Assembly: GCA_000380225.1 (NCBI GenBank)
Contig: KB904821.1
Coordinates: 513,867-577,866, forward strand
Source of the DNA: a filamentous cyanobacterium ESFC-1
Lineage (GTDB): Bacteria > Cyanobacteriota > Cyanobacteriia > Cyanobacteriales > Spirulinaceae
Reading direction: 5' to 3'
DNA length: 64,000 nucleotides
In this document: one piece after another, positions 61,224-64,000 of the stretch
Layout: each line of letters starts with the position of its first letter
How positions within the stretch are numbered: position 1 is the stretch's first letter
Made by a program: the position numbers and the translations under genes
The notes under the pieces: model-generated
The model's input: only the letters and a program-made list of their open reading frames with translations
Told to the model about the DNA's origin: nothing
Database searches by the model: none

Positions 61224-64000
61224 TTAATTCCCCAACTTCGCAACCCAAGCATCCTCACCACCAGCAGACGACGAACCAAAATCTCCCTTCGTCGTCCCAG
61301 CCAGGTAAATCGTTGAGCCATTAAGCGCCATAGCGTGGGCAATATCGTCTGAGGTTGTCCCAAGCTGTTTTTTCCATAACAACGCCCCTTTCGGCGTATA
61401 TTTCGCCACAAACACATCATCACCGCCTACCTCCGTAGTCCCCAGTTTCCCCCTTGTGCGTCCCGTAATATAGACACTTCCGGCATCATCCGTCGCCACA
61501 CTGGTTGCTGAATCTGCCGCATCTGTCCCCAGGAGGCGTTTCCACTCCACATCACCCTTTTCTGGTGTAATAGAAGCCAACCAAGCATCCCCTTCTCCGT
61601 GATAAGTACCACCTAAACCAGAGCGATCGCCATGAATTGCTCTCCACCAAGCATCGCGATCGCCAATCCAATCATTCGGATGACCCTCGTAAGCCTCACC
61701 AATCCAGCCTTTCGTGTTCCCGGTTAGATAAACGCGACCTCCGTTATCTACCGCAATCCCTAACGCCTCATCCGCCGTCGCCGTCCCGAATTGCGTCACC
61801 CATTTCTTATTACCCGTGACATCATATTTCGCCACCCAAACATCCTTATTCCCCACTTGCGAATTATCGGGAAACTCGCCCTTCGTATGTCCCGTAATAT
61901 AAACATTCCCCAACGCATCCGCCGCAACACCACTGGCTTCATCCCAGGTATGAGTCCCTAACTGCTGCACCCAAACCTGACTACCATCAGGCTTATATTT
62001 CGCCACAAAAGCATCGGCTGACCCCGCATTTTGTTGACCCTCCAGATTGCTGAAGGTATAGCCCGTCAGGTAAATATTGCCATCCTGACCAATAGCCATT
62101 GCACCCTTCGAGATATCGTATCCCAGTTGAGTTCCGTTCGCAGTATCCGTCTTATCAAGAAACTTTGGCTCTGTCCATACTTCCGCTCCATCACTATTGA
62201 ACTTCCTCAACCAAACATCGCGATTCCCCAGCACATCCTTGTCACCATTACCTTTAATACCGTCCGTCCAACCCGTGACATAAGCATTGCCTTGGTCATC
62301 CAAAACAATTCCCGTCGCTTCATCAAAACCTTCTGTACCCACCTGCTTTCTCCAAACCTCGCTACCATCTGGGCTGTACTTAGCAATAAACACATCGCCA
62401 ACTCCCTTGTGAGCGCCACTCACCAATTCCCCAGAAGTACGCCCCACAATATAGGTATTGCCCGATGTATCCACCGCAACCCCGACAGCCTTATCCGCCG
62501 TATCTGTTCCCAACTGGTTAATCCAACTCGCATCCGGTGGCTCAAAACTGGGGTCGGTAATTCGTAACGAAGCACTCATATAAGAGTCAATTGCATAACC
62601 AGAATTGGCCTTTAAATGAATGAGGACAATTTCTTCCGGTTCAATTTCGCTATCAAGTATTGGTTTAATGTCAATCGTTGCCGAAGTCTCTCCTGCTGGA
62701 ATTGTAATGAATTCAGGAATTTGCTCGTAATCTATACCATTAGTTGCTCGATACCACCAATAACGTTGTTCAATCCAATACTCAACCGTTAAAGGCTGGG
62801 AAATATCGCCCCCTGTACGAGTCACAGTAAACTGCCCAGGTGTTCCGCCTTCTTCTATGCGAAAATTGGAGGTTCGGGTAATACCAACTGTGGCTTTATC
62901 GTCATTGTCCCAAAGCGTAATCGGAATATTGTCCCACTCGCGTCGATGATCGATAAAAAAGTCATAAGTGGGCTTAGGTGTAAGCGTGAGGTTTACCGTT
63001 TCTTCTCCTTCTATCTCTGTATCGTCAATAGGGACAAACCGGAATTGAAAGTCATGTTTCCCCGCAGGCATCACAAAACTATTGGTATACTCTTGGGTAT
63101 GGTCAAGACTGACAATCTTGTAGTCTACTCCTTGGGTAGCTGTCCCCGGTACATCGAAATATACCGTCAAATCTTCAGAAAGATCGCCCACACGACGCAA
63201 TAAGAAACCTTCCTCATTACCTGATTCCGAAGTATAAGCCGCCGCATGGAAATTGCTATCTGTACCCGTATACCAATCAGCCATAAGCGTCAATCGGGGG
63301 ACATCGTTATCCCGGATATTGACCACATCAATATCATGGGGACTCACTTCGTAGTCCTCGCCATTCTTGATTTGCAGACGGACAGTTTCCGGCCACTCTG
63401 GGTTAGTATCTTCGAGGGGAGTAACCGGAATTTTGATTTCTGATGCTCCGGCTGGGATAGTGATACTCCCCGATGATTCTTTGTAATCTGCACCCGGCAT
63501 TTCATAATCCTGACCTGGAATTGCCTTGGGTTGCGACCAATGGTAAGCGCCAATAATGTCATAATCCACCGTTACCGGGAACTTGGTACTACCCCGCCGA
63601 CTAATTGTAAACTCCCCTGCATCGCCGCTTTCCGTCGCCTCTTTATCCGTCGCTTCCACAGAAATCATCGGCTTTGCCCCGTGGAGGTTCAGCTTCCACT
63701 TATTCCACTTGCCACTGACGCTATTACCTTTTTTATCGCGGACTTGTAGCTTCCACTCTCCCCGCGACGACTCACCCCAATGCCGCATCGAAGTAAACAG
63801 CCACTTGTTATACTTATCCGTCCCACCATTGTTTTTATCTGTATCATCCGTGTGAGCCTCAGCCAAAATCGATTCCGTCCCATCCGGCGAAATGAGTTTT
63901 ATCTCCAAGTCACCCCGAAGCTGATGGTCTGCATCAAACATCACCTCCACCGCTTCTACCGTGATGTCTTCAGTGAAAGTAAACGACTGTTCCATGACAG
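61224..64000 (-). CDS. P-domain, Calx-beta and SBBP-repeat surface protein (5' end outside window)
   Basis: At least 923 residues are visible; the frame stays open to the window edge, so the start lies beyond it. The visible part opens with a proprotein-convertase P domain (DLEIKLISPDGTESILAE, SSRGEWKLQVRD), then Calx-beta domains (SVEATDKEATESGDAGEF; DNDVPRLTL), and then many SBBP propeller repeats (DTSGNTYIVGRTSGELVSG type). P domains normally sit just after an S8 protease domain, so a subtilase domain is expected in the missing part. Sister to the gene at 55449-61031, 192 bases downstream. Confidence 0.83.
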   Translation of the reverse strand, partial: VMEQSFTFTEDITVEAVEVMFDADHQLRGDLEIKLISPDGTESILAEAHTDDTDKNNGGTDKYNKWLFTSMRHWGESSRGEWKLQVRDKKGNSVSGKWNKWKLNLHGAKPMISVEATDKEATESGDAGEFTISRRGSTKFPVTVDYDIIGAYHWSQPKAIPGQDYEMPGADYKESSGSITIPAGASEIKIPVTPLEDTNPEWPETVRLQIKNGEDYEVSPHDIDVVNIRDNDVPRLTLMADWYTGTDSNFHAAAYTSESGNEEGFLLRRVGDLSEDLTVYFDVPGTATQGVDYKIVSLDHTQEYTNSFVMPAGKHDFQFRFVPIDDTEIEGEETVNLTLTPKPTYDFFIDHRREWDNIPITLWDNDDKATVGITRTSNFRIEEGGTPGQFTVTRTGGDISQPLTVEYWIEQRYWWYRATNGIDYEQIPEFITIPAGETSATIDIKPILDSEIEPEEIVLIHLKANSGYAIDSYMSASLRITDPSFEPPDASWINQLGTDTADKAVGVAVDTSGNTYIVGRTSGELVSGAHKGVGDVFIAKYSPDGSEVWRKQVGTEGFDEATGIVLDDQGNAYVTGWTDGIKGNGDKDVLGNRDVWLRKFNSDGAEVWTEPKFLDKTDTANGTQLGYDISKGAMAIGQDGNIYLTGYTFSNLEGQQNAGSADAFVAKYKPDGSQVWVQQLGTHTWDEASGVAADALGNVYITGHTKGEFPDNSQVGNKDVWVAKYDVTGNKKWVTQFGTATADEALGIAVDNGGRVYLTGNTKGWIGEAYEGHPNDWIGDRDAWWRAIHGDRSGLGGTYHGEGDAWLASITPEKGDVEWKRLLGTDAADSATSVATDDAGSVYITGRTRGKLGTTEVGGDDVFVAKYTPKGALLWKKQLGTTSDDIAHAMALNGSTIYLAGTTKGDFGSSSAGGEDAWVAKLGN

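Overview
The window looks like chromosomal DNA from a cyanobacterium, probably a filamentous one. The evidence is the very frequent HIP1 octamer (GCGATCGC) inside and between genes and a set of cyanobacterial families: DUF928, DUF1822, DUF2949, DUF1802, CHAT/CHASE2 proteins, a GUN4 kinase, XisH/XisI, AMIN and Calx-beta/SBBP surface proteins. Heptameric tandem repeats (STRR) fill many spacers. No rRNA, tRNA, CRISPR array or replication origin was seen.

Layout. 0-4 kb: the 3' end of an IS605-type tnpB, then a leftward CHAT-CHASE2 / DUF928 pair. 4-14 kb: small conserved proteins, a decayed gene, a Cas4-like nuclease, type II NADH dehydrogenase, a PlsC acyltransferase, an FHA-GAF adenylate cyclase, an AMIN protein, a PAS histidine kinase and a secreted repeat protein. 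14.1-14.8 kb: three matching 144-bp MITEs embedded in TTGTTAA heptamers. 14.8-19.6 kb: a housekeeping block (RNase II/R, rpsR, rpmG, RDD protein, prohibitin-like protein). 19.6-21.3 kb: an IS200/IS605 element with a dead tnpA and an intact tnpB, sitting inside a KTSC gene whose first 14 codons lie on its far side. 21.7-33.5 kb: a toxin-antitoxin pair and two adaptor + RND pump sets facing away from each other, the first split by a four-helix-bundle gene bracketed by inverted heptamer repeats.

33.6-41.7 kb is an accessory island: a HigBA-type pair, an orphan ParD, a Uma2 nuclease, XisI with a frameshifted XisH, a GUN4 kinase, and a compact leftward set of winged-helix protein, P-loop ATPase and DUF1802-PD-(D/E)XK nuclease that resembles an undescribed defence operon. 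42-47.8 kb: egtD, a 56-residue small protein, a TldE-type protein and a NERD nuclease-helicase-pentapeptide fusion.

48.1-55.2 kb is a second, fuller CHAT/CHASE2 locus: DUF1822, CHAT-CHASE2, a truncated DUF928 copy, an intact DUF928, and a convergent secreted TPR-CHAT protein. 55.4-64 kb encodes two very large surface or secreted proteins (subtilase, Calx-beta, C-type lectin and SBBP domains); the second runs off the window.

Working model, by inference: the two CHAT-CHASE2/DUF928 sets are paralogous membrane-anchored caspase-like signalling modules, with an extracytoplasmic CHASE2 sensor, a secreted DUF928 partner and a cytosolic CHAT protease. The 37.5-41.7 kb operon and the NERD-helicase are the best candidates for new anti-phage or genome-defence systems.
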